Assembly: GCA_937867415.1 (NCBI GenBank)
Contig: CALMKO010000056.1
Location: 1-64,000, forward strand
DNA length: 64,000 nucleotides
Source: an uncultured Verrucomicrobiota bacterium
GTDB lineage: Bacteria; Verrucomicrobiota; Verrucomicrobiia; Verrucomicrobiales; Akkermansiaceae
Direction of reading: 5' to 3'
In this document: piece after piece, positions 54,501-63,800 of the stretch
How positions within the stretch are numbered: position 1 is the first letter of the stretch
Layout of the letters: each line of letters starts with the position of its first letter
Made by a program: the position numbers and the translations under genes
The notes under the pieces: model-generated
What the model was told of the DNA's origin: nothing
The model's input: only the letters and a program-made list of their open reading frames with translations
The model's database searches: none

Positions 54501-55599
54501 CGGCACGCTCCGACCCTCCGCGGACAACACGAACTTCATCGCGGTCAATACCGCCCGGGTCTATGCCGGCGGTGCGAACATTGATACCAACACCCGGAAT
54601 ATCACCATCGGCCAAGCGTTGCTGGCTCCAACTGGCAATGGCGTAAACGCCACGGGTCTGGCCATCACCGGCGGCTCCGGCTATATCGCCCCTCCCTTTG
54701 TGCAAATTACCGGCGACGGCACCGGTGCCACAGCCATCGCCACGATCACTGGCGGCGCGGTCACCGGCATCACCATCACCAATCCCGGCATGGGTTACAC
54801 CTCGGTGCCCACCTTCACGCTCAGCGGTGGCGGTGGCACGGGTGCCAGCGTGGCAGCCGGTACGGCCACCACCGTGCCGAACGTCTCCGGCGGACTGACC
54901 AAGAACGGTTTGGGCACGCTGACACTCAGCGCGTCGAATACTTACACCGGAAATACCACAGTCACCGGCGGTGTGCTCGCCATCACCCAGCCCTACCTCG
55001 CGGATACCTCCTCGGTCAGCATAGCCGCCACCGCCCAGATGGCACTCAACTTCACCGGGGATGATACCGTGACCAGCGTGACCCTCGGCGGCACGACCTA
55101 TACCGCCCCCGGCAGCTACAATGCCACCACCTTCCCGACCTTCTTCACCGGCACGGGCAGCCTAGTGATTCCAAGCAGCGGAACTCCATACGATTCGTGG
55201 CTCACGGCCTATCCCTCGATCACCGGTGCCAACCGCTCGCCCGATGCCGACCCGGACTCCGACGGTGTAGCCAATGGCATCGAGTTCATGCTCGGCACCA
55301 GCCCGGCGGATGGAGCATCGCGCGCCGTTCCTAGTATCACCCGCGATGGCAGCGGCAACCTGGTGGTCAGCTTCACCCGCGTGGATGCCGCCGAGGCCTT
55401 CCCGGTCATCGTCGAATCCAGCCCCAACCTGCAGCCGCCCTGGACCGCAGTCACCGTGCCAAATGATGCCATCGCAGGCCCGCCGATCACTGTGGTGGAC
55501 AACGGCACGGCTCCCGACAGCATCACGGTGATTGTCCCCGGAGCCCCGGATCCAAGGAAGTTCGCACGGGTCAAGATCACCATCCCGTTCACGCCCTGA
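51529..55599 (+). CDS. Giant secreted PATR-repeat protein, tandem paralogue 1
   Basis: 1356 residues from the ATG at 51529, which opens the signal peptide (SRLLAASQIAFCLTALPAMA). The body is one long beta-helix. A module of some 300 residues occurs twice: short Gly/Ser/Asn repeats, then SVLNVSGGSLTYAGGGLQAN, GRGFVNLNGGTLRANS, ITIGQALLAPS and a domain with TDGGSGYVSAPILTISGG; TKNGAGILTLSNASTYTG marks the PATR joints. The tail has DPDSDGVANGIEFMLGTSPA and a beta domain ending ITIPFTP. The 60900 protein is a close paralogue, and the C-terminal end also occurs as a pseudogene at 60145. A passive surface beta-helix is the best guess. Confidence 0.85.
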   Translation: MKPKASRLLAASQIAFCLTALPAMAVVYDWDNGSTDGLWDTNTNWNPDGLPTTGDNVLVTVDSAAIKTINLSATPTNPTILEVGLARSGNGTATVDHTGGTLTVTGWFNLGQGFVASAGGSGGLSGTGIWNMSGNAVVNATHASGGQTTIGAGWTAAGYNTGILNISGNATFNQSVADVYIGGENGTRRAKGIVNISDNGKLLNATRDIYAGVAGNGSVGALNLSGTSQVTSRHLYIGIAPDSYGAVNAAGGSLTLSGDMNIGSWGTGYQTNGGNGLMNVSAGTVAVGGWLCMSRWGTSQTSVLNVSGGSLTYAGGGLQANWNADGADTSVITVSGSGSISTTNNTVINLSNNGAAANNGFLNLNGGTVTPGRVIGGRGFVNLNGGTLRANSNQADFLAVNTAQVRAGGAIIDSNSRNITIGQALLAPSDDGVTTIPVTDGGSGYVSAPILTISGGTGSGATAVANMISDGAGALKIDSVTVTSRGNYTVAPTTITQIGGGASVSATFGTIATAANSSGGLTKNGAGILTLSNASTYTGPTQVNAGGLIVNGSLASSITLAADADLGGAGLTSGSLTFAPGTHKLFFNPAATSSFLSDSITTTGATITVVPDGVFAPVTNKVILESSSGPINGSIANFVSGNPRLSLAFDVTGEQLLASYAPAPLVWTGSNGTNPTFWDTTTVNWANPAADVFIPGDNTTFDDTAVAASPVQVAIQSPVLPGAVTFGNTAKEYVVSGAAITGTTGLMVNGGGRVTLANANTYTGLTTVRSGTLAVTGSIVAGSDLRVADAAGNAVLQNSGAITRTTAWFGSVNGAVGAGYQTAGSLTTILNGGNSLGLGVVQGSHGYFNISGGTVNTTEISIGTWGLASGNNNGGDGMLDITGGTVTNNGWMVMNRSEGGGAVAQRSVLNVSGGSLTYAGGGLVANWGGSANVQTAQINVSGSGSVATIAGSPINLSWNGNINNTGTLNLNGGTVTPSDIRGGRGFVNFNGGTLRPSADNTNFIAVNTARVYAGGANIDTNTRNITIGQALLAPTGNGVNATGLAITGGSGYIAPPFVQITGDGTGATAIATITGGAVTGITITNPGMGYTSVPTFTLSGGGGTGASVAAGTATTVPNVSGGLTKNGLGTLTLSASNTYTGNTTVTGGVLAITQPYLADTSSVSIAATAQMALNFTGDDTVTSVTLGGTTYTAPGSYNATTFPTFFTGTGSLVIPSSGTPYDSWLTAYPSITGANRSPDADPDSDGVANGIEFMLGTSPADGASRAVPSITRDGSGNLVVSFTRVDAAEAFPVIVESSPNLQPPWTAVTVPNDAIAGPPITVVDNGTAPDSITVIVPGAPDPRKFARVKITIPFTP

Positions 55600-55949
55600 C
55601 GCTGATCAGCCAATGTATCGGAGCGCGCTGGCTGTGACGGCGCTTTCTGGGCGCACACCGCTTCACCCCGAAAGCGGCGTCGCGCCAGCATGATGGAGTG
55701 GCGCTTTGAAGGCGCCATGACAGCGCAGCAGCGTCTTCAAGCCCCCTGCCCCATACACGGCTACCCGGAGGAAACCGCTCCAATTCGCAGCTTCAGTGCT
55801 TCCCAAAAACCGCAGCCAGTTTGAGTCTCGGCATTCAGCCCAAAACTGGTTCATTTTTTATCCGGATTCATCATCACGAATGCCTTGTCGGTTGGGAAAC
55901 TTCGGCAAGGCTATCAATTCATGGATCGAACCAAAATCCTTTAATTCCC
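55600..55949. other. Duplicated intergenic segment, copy 1
   Basis: 350 bases without a gene. They match, in pieces, the sequence 60349-60780: after the stop, a GTGACGGCGCTTT block, then CATGACAGCGCAGC and CTTCAGTGCT, then the leader-like CATTCAGCCCAAAACTG. It marks the boundary of a duplicated unit. Confidence 0.55.
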
Positions 55950-58900
55950 ATGATACCGAATCCATCAGGCCGCTCGATCTTTCTTCGCCTCCTTCCAGCA
56001 TGGCTGATTGTTGTCGCGGCCCCCGTGTCTGCGGTCGAGTTGCCGACCAAGGAGGTCTCGTTGGTGACAGGCCAGGCGGTCGGCGAACTCGCCGTTGCAG
56101 GCCGGCTCTCCTTGGATCTCCACGCCGAGTTCATGGCCTCCCGCAGCTATGGCTCGGAAAATGTCCTGAACTGGTTCAATTGCGGATACTCCGGCGGTGG
56201 AGGTGGCGCACCCGGCGTCGGCGGGACCTTCGGCGATTTCGGCATGCATTTCCCGGAAGATCAGCGCGCGGACCGCTACCCGCATTGGGAACCGGTTGGC
56301 GAGGTGCCTGCGATCCGCTTCGATGGAAATGACATCCTGATGGGCAATTTCCCCGTCGAACCCGCCATGGCCGGCGATGGCGATTGGTCGCTGGAAGTCT
56401 GGCTCAGGGTGCCCGCGGCCACCCCCGGCGCCGTTATCCTCGGCTGGCAGTCGCCGGATGGCCACGGGACCTCCGCGCCCTTGGCCTTGCCGCTGGCGCT
56501 CAAGCCATCGGGTTCGTGGCGGCACTTGGTAGTGGTGACTCGTGGCGACCGCGAGACGCTGTGGCTCGATGGCCAGCAGGTTTCGCTTGCAAAGCGGGAA
56601 AGCCGGATCGTCGCCGGCCAGCGGTTGGTGCTGGGTGGGGCCACGGCATCCAAGCCGTCATTCCGTGGATCGATCGCCGCAGCGCGGCTTCATGATGCCT
56701 CGATGGATGAACGCGAAATCGCTCGCAACCACCGCGGCGGACCAATGCTCGGCACCACTCTGCACGCATGGTGGCGGATCGACGACGGCCCATGGCGCGT
56801 CGAGGAATCCAAGCATTTCCGTCATTGCGTGGAAAAGGAGCGCATCGCCAAGTGGGATGACAAGCAGAAGCGGGAGTTTGAGGAACGCCTGCCGGGCATG
56901 TTCCAGCTTGCGGAACTGGTTCACCACACCTACACCGAGCGTCTCGCGCTGCGCGGCTCGCTGGTCAGCCGCAGGCCGGAAAAACGTGGCGACGGCATCA
57001 AATACAAAACTCCCATCCAGCCGTCCGATGGTGGCAATTACATGGGCGTGGATGACGATTTCGGCTGGGGCTGCCAGTTTGCGGGGTTCATCAATCCGCA
57101 CGAGTTGGTCCATGGATTCCAGGCCCAAACCGGAAACATGCAGGGGAATTTCTGGGAAACCCACGCCAATTTTCCCCAGACCTACAACGGGATCTATCAG
57201 ACGATGCCGATGGTGTTTGCGGAAGGGCCCTGTGTCCCGTCCAGCGGCCGGACCTACTACCATGACCGCCTGATGCTCGAGCATCTGGCGCAGACGCCGG
57301 AATACGGGCCGATGTTCATTTCCAAAATGTGGTATGACGGACCCGCCGCCAGCGGGGTCAAAAACCCCTATCCGTGGCAGGTGTTTCCCATGCTCGATCC
57401 CGATGCATCCACTCCACTGGCGTATGAATATCTGCGGATGGTCCAGCGCATGGTCACCTGGGACATCACCACCTTTGCCGAGGCCAAGCCCGGCGAGGGC
57501 AACACGCCCAACGGTAACGATGGCGTCCCGAGCGCCGTCTCGCGATACCATGAGGTGGCTGCGGCCCAGCGCCCGGACATGTTGCGTTTCGGTCGCGTGG
57601 TGCTAGAGCCTCATCCTCTCGCCAAGTCCACTTGGTGTGTCCCGAGGCATCAGGCTCCCCAGCAGCTCGGCTGGAATATCTGCCCGCTTGAGTGCAAGCC
57701 CGGCAAGGTTCTCGCTCAGCTCGAAGGATTGGCAAACCCCGCCCGCGGCGGCGCATGGCACGCGGCTTTCGTCTCGGTGGATGCCAACGGCAAGCCGACC
57801 TACGGCGATGTCTTGCCCGCCGGCCGGCGCATCTCATTCACCGTCGGTCCGGACGCTCGCGAACTCTATCTGGTGGTGGCCGCCACTCCCAGCGAGATCA
57901 TGACCATCAACATGACCGGCGATTTCCGCTCATTCGAGCAGGAACCTTTTCCCTATCATGTCAAGCTGGCCGGCACCGCACCGGTCAACCCGCTCGATGC
58001 CGAGCAGATACCACCCACCGAAGGCGCGCCCCACCCGAATGGCGGTGGCTTTGTCGCCCGCACGGCAGAGGTCGCCGCCACCGCCTATGTCGGCCCGGAC
58101 GCCCGGGTCACCGGGATCTCGAAGGTGCTCGACCAAGCGCGCATCGACGGCCGTGCCGAAGTCCGTGATTCGACCGTTTCCAGTCGCGCGGTGGTCACCG
58201 GGCGGGCGCTGGTCATGGAAAACTCGACGGTCACGGGTGATGCCATCGTGGCCGACCATGCGGTGGTTCGCCGGAAATCCATCGTCTCCGATCACGCCCG
58301 CGTCCTCGAACACGCCAACATCAACTCTGGCGGCACCTGCGGCGGCCATGTCACGGTGAAGGGCCTCGCCAACGTCTATGGCGGCAACCAAAGCGGCACC
58401 GCTATGATCGATGGCTTTTATGCCAAGGGCAATGAAATCACCGGCGGCCGCTGGCTGACCTGGAGCTGGGGCAAGGGCAAAAACCCCGGAGAAACCGACG
58501 CCGATATCGGCCCTGACATTCTCAAGCTCGACTTCGAGGAACCCCACCCGTGGATGGCGCGGGATGAAGTCGGCGTGACATGGGGAACCCTCGTGGGCAC
58601 GCCGAAGTTTGAAATCGATCCCACCATCGAACGGATCCGCGACACCTTGCACGAACCACCCGGCGTGATCCAACAGCTCCAGGATGGCACGATTGAACCG
58701 ACCGGCCATGCCGTGGGATACATTGGATACCTGCTGCCGCCCGAAACAGGCGATTACACGTTCTGGATCGCTGCGGACGACGAGGGTGAGCTGCGGCTCG
58801 GTCAGCCCGGCGGCGGCCAGCCTCTCGAAGTGCTGTGTTCGAATCCGTTTTTCGCATCCGCCCAGCCACCGCAGTTCGACAAATTCCCATCCCAAAAGTC

Positions 58901-59597
58901 CAAACCACTGCGCTTGGAAAAAGGCCGCGCCTATCCGATCCTTGCCACCAAGGCGAATGCCCACATGGCATCCGGCATCTCCGTCGCATGGACCCGCCCG
59001 GGCGGCAGTGCTCCGGAAATCATTTCCGCCCCGCACCTCTCGGTCACAGCGGACGGCAAGCAACCCGGCGTCTCCCGCCGCATCTGGGCGGATGTCTCCA
59101 GCCTTGTGGAACTGACCAAGCGCGCGGATTTTCCTAGCGGCAAGATGCGCGAATCCGGAGGTGTCCTCGTTCTCGACGGTTCGTCCCACGTCGAACTTCC
59201 TCGTGATCCCACGCTGCTGCGCGAAATGGTGATTTCAACCCGCATCCGCTGGACCGGGCGCGACGGAGAGAAACTCTTCGAGGCCTCAGGCAAAGCTGGT
59301 GAACAGATGTATTTCACCCCGTCGGAAAACGGCAAGGCCCGCTTTGTCATCTCCCATCATGGCGCGACCTGCGAAGTCACCGCTCCGCCCGTACCACAGA
59401 ACACCTGGACGGACATCACGATCACCTTGCGCGCAGGCCAGGCCAGCCTCGATGTGACCGGTCAAGCCACCTCCGCCCGCCCCTGCAAGACCACCCCGCT
59501 GGACCTCGATGCCACGTCATTTCTGCTGGGCCGCAGCCTCCGCGGAACCTTTTTCACAGGCAAGATCGAGCACTTCACACTGTCCCATCCCCGATGA
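55950..59597 (+). CDS. Secreted zinc metalloprotease (DUF6055/Svx-like) with hexapeptide helix
   Basis: 1215 residues from the ATG at 55950, at a signal peptide (IFLRLLPAWLIVVAAPVSA). A LamG-like domain is at about 110-260. The peptidase part has HELVH at 384-388 and, 15 residues on, WETH with E403, a probable third zinc ligand. Then comes a beta-sandwich (about 560-690), hexapeptide repeats (TAEVAATAYVGPDARVTGIS, about 700-820), a PA14-like domain (about 900-1040) and a final LamG. The region 560-820 matches the start of the window's first gene. The Svx/AvrXca family contains plant-pathogen virulence proteins; a free-living degrader may use it to cut glycoproteins. Target unknown. Confidence 0.8.
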   Translation: MIPNPSGRSIFLRLLPAWLIVVAAPVSAVELPTKEVSLVTGQAVGELAVAGRLSLDLHAEFMASRSYGSENVLNWFNCGYSGGGGGAPGVGGTFGDFGMHFPEDQRADRYPHWEPVGEVPAIRFDGNDILMGNFPVEPAMAGDGDWSLEVWLRVPAATPGAVILGWQSPDGHGTSAPLALPLALKPSGSWRHLVVVTRGDRETLWLDGQQVSLAKRESRIVAGQRLVLGGATASKPSFRGSIAAARLHDASMDEREIARNHRGGPMLGTTLHAWWRIDDGPWRVEESKHFRHCVEKERIAKWDDKQKREFEERLPGMFQLAELVHHTYTERLALRGSLVSRRPEKRGDGIKYKTPIQPSDGGNYMGVDDDFGWGCQFAGFINPHELVHGFQAQTGNMQGNFWETHANFPQTYNGIYQTMPMVFAEGPCVPSSGRTYYHDRLMLEHLAQTPEYGPMFISKMWYDGPAASGVKNPYPWQVFPMLDPDASTPLAYEYLRMVQRMVTWDITTFAEAKPGEGNTPNGNDGVPSAVSRYHEVAAAQRPDMLRFGRVVLEPHPLAKSTWCVPRHQAPQQLGWNICPLECKPGKVLAQLEGLANPARGGAWHAAFVSVDANGKPTYGDVLPAGRRISFTVGPDARELYLVVAATPSEIMTINMTGDFRSFEQEPFPYHVKLAGTAPVNPLDAEQIPPTEGAPHPNGGGFVARTAEVAATAYVGPDARVTGISKVLDQARIDGRAEVRDSTVSSRAVVTGRALVMENSTVTGDAIVADHAVVRRKSIVSDHARVLEHANINSGGTCGGHVTVKGLANVYGGNQSGTAMIDGFYAKGNEITGGRWLTWSWGKGKNPGETDADIGPDILKLDFEEPHPWMARDEVGVTWGTLVGTPKFEIDPTIERIRDTLHEPPGVIQQLQDGTIEPTGHAVGYIGYLLPPETGDYTFWIAADDEGELRLGQPGGGQPLEVLCSNPFFASAQPPQFDKFPSQKSKPLRLEKGRAYPILATKANAHMASGISVAWTRPGGSAPEIISAPHLSVTADGKQPGVSRRIWADVSSLVELTKRADFPSGKMRESGGVLVLDGSSHVELPRDPTLLREMVISTRIRWTGRDGEKLFEASGKAGEQMYFTPSENGKARFVISHHGATCEVTAPPVPQNTWTDITITLRAGQASLDVTGQATSARPCKTTPLDLDATSFLLGRSLRGTFFTGKIEHFTLSHPR

Positions 59598-60144
59598 AAA
59601 GCGTGGGCCTCATTCCAACGGTCACCAGTCAATCAACTTCCTCTCAATCCATCTGATCACAACCAACCTTCCGCGCTCCGAAGCTCGATCATTCCTCCTC
59701 TTCATGGGCTTGTCACTCGCGCTCCTCGCCGCCCCCCACCCCGTGCAACAGCCACTCACCGTGAATGAAGTCCTAGCGCTGCGGGGGTATCCCGGCGAGT
59801 GATCGGAAGCCAATCGCGTCGGCTCGCTCCATGGATTCGACATCGATAAACACACGCGCCTTGTCGAGCAACGGAGATTGCGGATGGAATAATCGTCTCC
59901 CTGCCTGTCGCCGAACGGCGGCTCCGGCGTGGTCCGCTATGCCATCACCACGGATGGCGGTGGCGGCATCCAATCGATCAATGGCACGCACAACGGCGTG
60001 GGTACACAAAGGAAGAAAGGGTTTGGGTTTTGAAGATTTATTCTGGGATTCTATCACTTTGCGCCTTCGCAGCTTTGTGCAAGACCATCCTCCAATGATA
60101 ACCACAATCACGACCGAAATTGAGATCCGTGAAATCGTCGTGAG
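59598..60144. other. Degenerate region between metalloprotease and PATR genes
   Basis: No intact gene. It contains a 32-residue frame 59704-59802 starting with a signal-like MGLSLALLAAPHPVQQ, and a fragment near 59925-60005 whose translation VVRYAITTDGGGGIQSING looks like secreted-protein debris. Both look like leftovers of lost genes. Confidence 0.45.
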
Positions 60145-60348
60145 TCCTTCCCCGTCGTCGTCGAATCCAGCCCCAAGCTCCAGCCATCCTGGACTCAAGT
60201 CACCATGCCGAACGAAGCCATCGCAGGCCCGCCGATCACTGTCGCGGCTAACAGAACCAACCCCGACAGCATCACGGTGATTGTCCCCGGAACCCCGGAT
60301 CCGAAGAAGTTCGCACAGGTCACAACCACCATCCCATCCACGCCCTGA
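60145..60348 (+). pseudogene. C-terminal remnant of a giant PATR gene
   Basis: The frame reads VVVESSPKLQPSWTQVTMPN, EAIAGPPITVAANRTNPDSI and ends PDPKKFAQVTTTIPSTP with TGA at 60348. It is the end of the 51529 protein with substitutions. There is no upstream body or start. So a third PATR gene once stood between the metalloprotease and the 60900 gene and was mostly deleted. Confidence 0.8.
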
Positions 60349-60763
60349 CGCTGGTCAAGCCATGGTATCGGAGTGCGCTGGCCGTGACGGCGCTTTGTAG
60401 GCGCACTCTGCTTCACGTCGGAAAGTGGGGCCGCGCTATCGCCGCCACAAAAGATGATGGCGCGCCGCATTGAAGCCGAAATCCGATACTTGAACCACTG
60501 ATTTCACAGATTAAACGGATGATGAGGATTTCATGGAGTTTTTTCACATCGAAACGAGAACATGGAATTTCCAAAAAATCAGTGGTTGATTCTCTAACTT
60601 GAAGGCGATCTCAACTTCGGAACGGGGTTGAAAGTGCCATGACAGCGCAGCGGCGGCTTCGAGCCGCCCGCACCAGACATGCCCCTCGGAGGAAGCCACT
60701 CCAATGCTGTGCTTCAGTGCTCCCCCAAAAAACCGCGTGCCCGATGGAGTCCCGGCATCCAGG
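60349..60763. other. Duplicated intergenic segment, copy 2, with insertion
   Basis: Corresponds to 55600-55840 but is interrupted between about 60478 and 60630 by sequence that the first copy lacks, including the MITE-like element. No gene. Confidence 0.55.
60493..60587. mobile_element. MITE-like element with 12-bp terminal inverted repeats
   Basis: The ends AACCACTGATTT and AAATCAGTGGTT are perfect inverted repeats, 95 bases apart in total, with no coding capacity. Its absence from the sister copy at 55600-55840 shows it as an insertion, together with some 30 flanking bases on each side. Confidence 0.6.
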
Positions 60764-60867
60764 CCCAAACTGATTCATTTTTTATCTCGGTTGCCTCAGC
60801 TAAATTTCTTGAGCCTCTCCCCTCTTGGATCATGGTGCACCCTTAATAAAGGGAAATCGCAATCCCT
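60764..60867 (+). promoter_or_regulatory. Duplicated leader of giant PATR genes, copy 2
   Basis: Same as 51382-51485 except for one A/T difference; the ATG follows 32 bases later. Such identity outside coding sequence points to a recent duplication or conserved regulation. Confidence 0.6.
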
Positions 60868-60899
60868 ATTCACCCATCTAACAAAATCCAGCACTCCCC

Positions 60900-63800
60900 A
60901 TGAAACCAAAAGCATCCCGCCTGCTTGCCGCTTCTCAACTCGTGTTTTGCATCACCGCGTTGCCGGCCATGGCCGTCGTCTATGACTGGGACAACGGCGG
61001 CGGAACGGGCGCTTGGGACCTCAATACCAATTGGAGTCCCGACGGCCTACCGACCACCGGGGATAATGTGCTCGTCACCGTGGACGGAGCCGTCACCAAA
61101 ACCATCACCCTGTCGGCCACGCCGACCAACTCGACCATCCTCGAAGTCGGTCTGGCTCGGACTGGCAATGGCACGGCCACGGTCAACCACACCGGCGGCA
61201 CGCTCACCGTCACCGGCTGGTTCAACCTCGGCCAGGGCTTTGCAGGCACCGGCGACCGCAACGGCACCGGCATCTGGAACATGAGCGGCAACGCCGTCGT
61301 CAATGCTACCCATGCAAGTGGTGGCCAAACCACCATCGGCGCAGGCTGGACCCCCACCGGCTACAACACTGGCATTCTCAATATCGCTGGCAATGCCACC
61401 TTCAACCAATCCCTTGCGGGTTTGTTCATCGGCGGAGAAACCGGCGCACTCCGGGCCAAAGGCACCGTAAATGTCAGCGAAAATGGCAGACTCCTCAATA
61501 CCAACGACACGCTCGTCGGCGTCGCAGGCAATGGCTCGGTCGGCGTGTTGAACCTCTCCGGCACTTCGCAACTAACCTCGAGGCACTTGTACATCGGTGT
61601 TGCGCCCGATTCCTATGGCGCGGTGAACGTCGCGGGCGGCTCGCTGACGCTCAGCGGAGACATGAACATCGGTTCCTGGGGCACCGGTTACCAGACGAAT
61701 GGCGGCAACGGCATGATGAACATTTCCGCTGGCACGGTCACGGTAGGTGGCTGGCTCTGCATGAGCCGTTGGGGCGGATCGCAATCCTCTGTGCTCAATG
61801 TTTCCGGCACCGGCAGCCTGACTTACGCCGGCGGCGGCCTGCAGGCGAACTGGAATGCCGATGGGTCGGATACCAGTGTGATCACGGTTTCCGGCAGCGG
61901 GTCGCTCGCCACCACCAACAACTCAGTCATCAACCTGAGCAATAACGCGAGTGCCAACAACACCGGTATCCTCAACCTGAATGGCGGCACGGTCACCCCG
62001 TCCGCCGTCACTGGCGGACGCGGCTTCGTGAACTTCAATGGCGGCACGCTGCGTGCGAATTCCGACAACACCAATTTCCTCGCCGTCAACACCGCCCAAG
62101 TGCGGGCGGGTGGTGCCATCATCGACACCAACAGCAGGAACATCACCATCGGGCAGGCCTTGGTTGCGCCCACTGGCAGCGGCGTGACGACGATCGCCGT
62201 GACCACCGGCGGCTCGGGCTATGTTTCCGCACCCATTCTCAGCATCAGTGGCGGCACCGGCTCCGGAGCCACCGCGATTGCCAACATGGTGGACGACGGC
62301 ACCGGTAACGGAACATTCAGAATTGGCAGCGTCACCGTAACTGGGGCGGGCAACTATACGGTGGCCCCCACCACCATCGCCCAGACTGGTGGCGGTGCCA
62401 CCACCGCCGCCACCTTCGGAGCTTTCACCACCGCCGCGAATCTTTCCGGCGGTTTGACAAAAATTGGCTCCGGCACGCTAACACTCTCCGGAGCCAATAC
62501 CTACACTGGCCTGACCACCGTCCGGGCCGGCACGCTGAATCTCAGCAGCACCGGCTCTCTCGTCACTGGAGCGGATCTGATCACCAGCGATACGGCGGGT
62601 AAGGCGATGCTGACCACATCCGGCACCATTAGCCGCAACCGGCTTTGGTTTGGATCGGTCAATGGCGCTGTCGGTGCCGGGTATCAGACGGCGGGCACGG
62701 TGGCCACCACGGTCGTCGCAGGCGGCTCTGTTAGTCTCGGCGTAGTCCAAGGCGGATATGGCTATTACAGAATCAGCGGCGGCAGCCTAACCACCGAGGA
62801 GATTGCCATCGGGACTTGGGGAACGGCCAGCGTCAACAACAATGGCGGTAGCGGCATGCTGGAAATCACCGGCGGCACCGTGACCAACAACGGCTGGATG
62901 GTCATGAACCGCACGGAGGGCATCACGTCCGTCGCGCAACAATCCGTGCTGAATGTTTCCGCTGGCAGCCTGACCTACGCCGGTGGCGGCTTGCAGGCCA
63001 ACTGGGGTAGCAGCGGCAACACCCAGACCACCGTGATCAATGTTTCGGGAACCGGTTCAATCGCAACCACGGTCGCGGCGAACCAGGTGATCAATCTCAG
63101 CCGGAGCGGTAACGCCGCGACCACCGGTATCCTCAACCTCAACGGCGGCACGGTCACCCCGTCGCGGGTGATCGGCGGCCGCGGTTTCGTGAACTTCAAC
63201 GGCGGCACCCTGCGCGCCAACAGTGACCAAACGGACTTCCTCGCCGTCAACACCGCCCACGTGCGTGCGGGTGGTGCTATCATCGACAGTAACGGCAGGA
63301 ACATCACTATCAACCAGGCGCTGCTCGCCCCCGCAAACAACGGTGTCACCACCATCGCCGTGACCAATGGCGGTTCCGGCTACGTTTCGGCACCGATCCT
63401 AACTCTCAGCGGCGGCACGGGTTCCGGGGCCACCGCCATCGCTGACATGGTGGACGACGGCACTGGCAATGGAACGTTCCGCATTGGCAGCATCACCGTG
63501 ACCGGTGCGGGCAATTACACCGTTGCTCCCACCACAATCACGCAGACCGGCGGTGGAGCTGCTACTGCCGCTACCCTCGGAGCGATCACCACCGCCGCCA
63601 ACGTGTCCGGCGGCCTGACCAAGAACGGTTTAGGCACACTGACGCTTTCCGGCACGAACACCTACACCGGCCTGACCACGGTGACCAGCGGCGCCTTGAA
63701 CGTCACCAGCAGCGGCAGCCTCGCCAGCGGCAATGCACTCAGCGTGGGAGCGAGCGGCACGGCCGACTTCGCCAACGCCGGTCAAACCCTCGGCGCGGTC

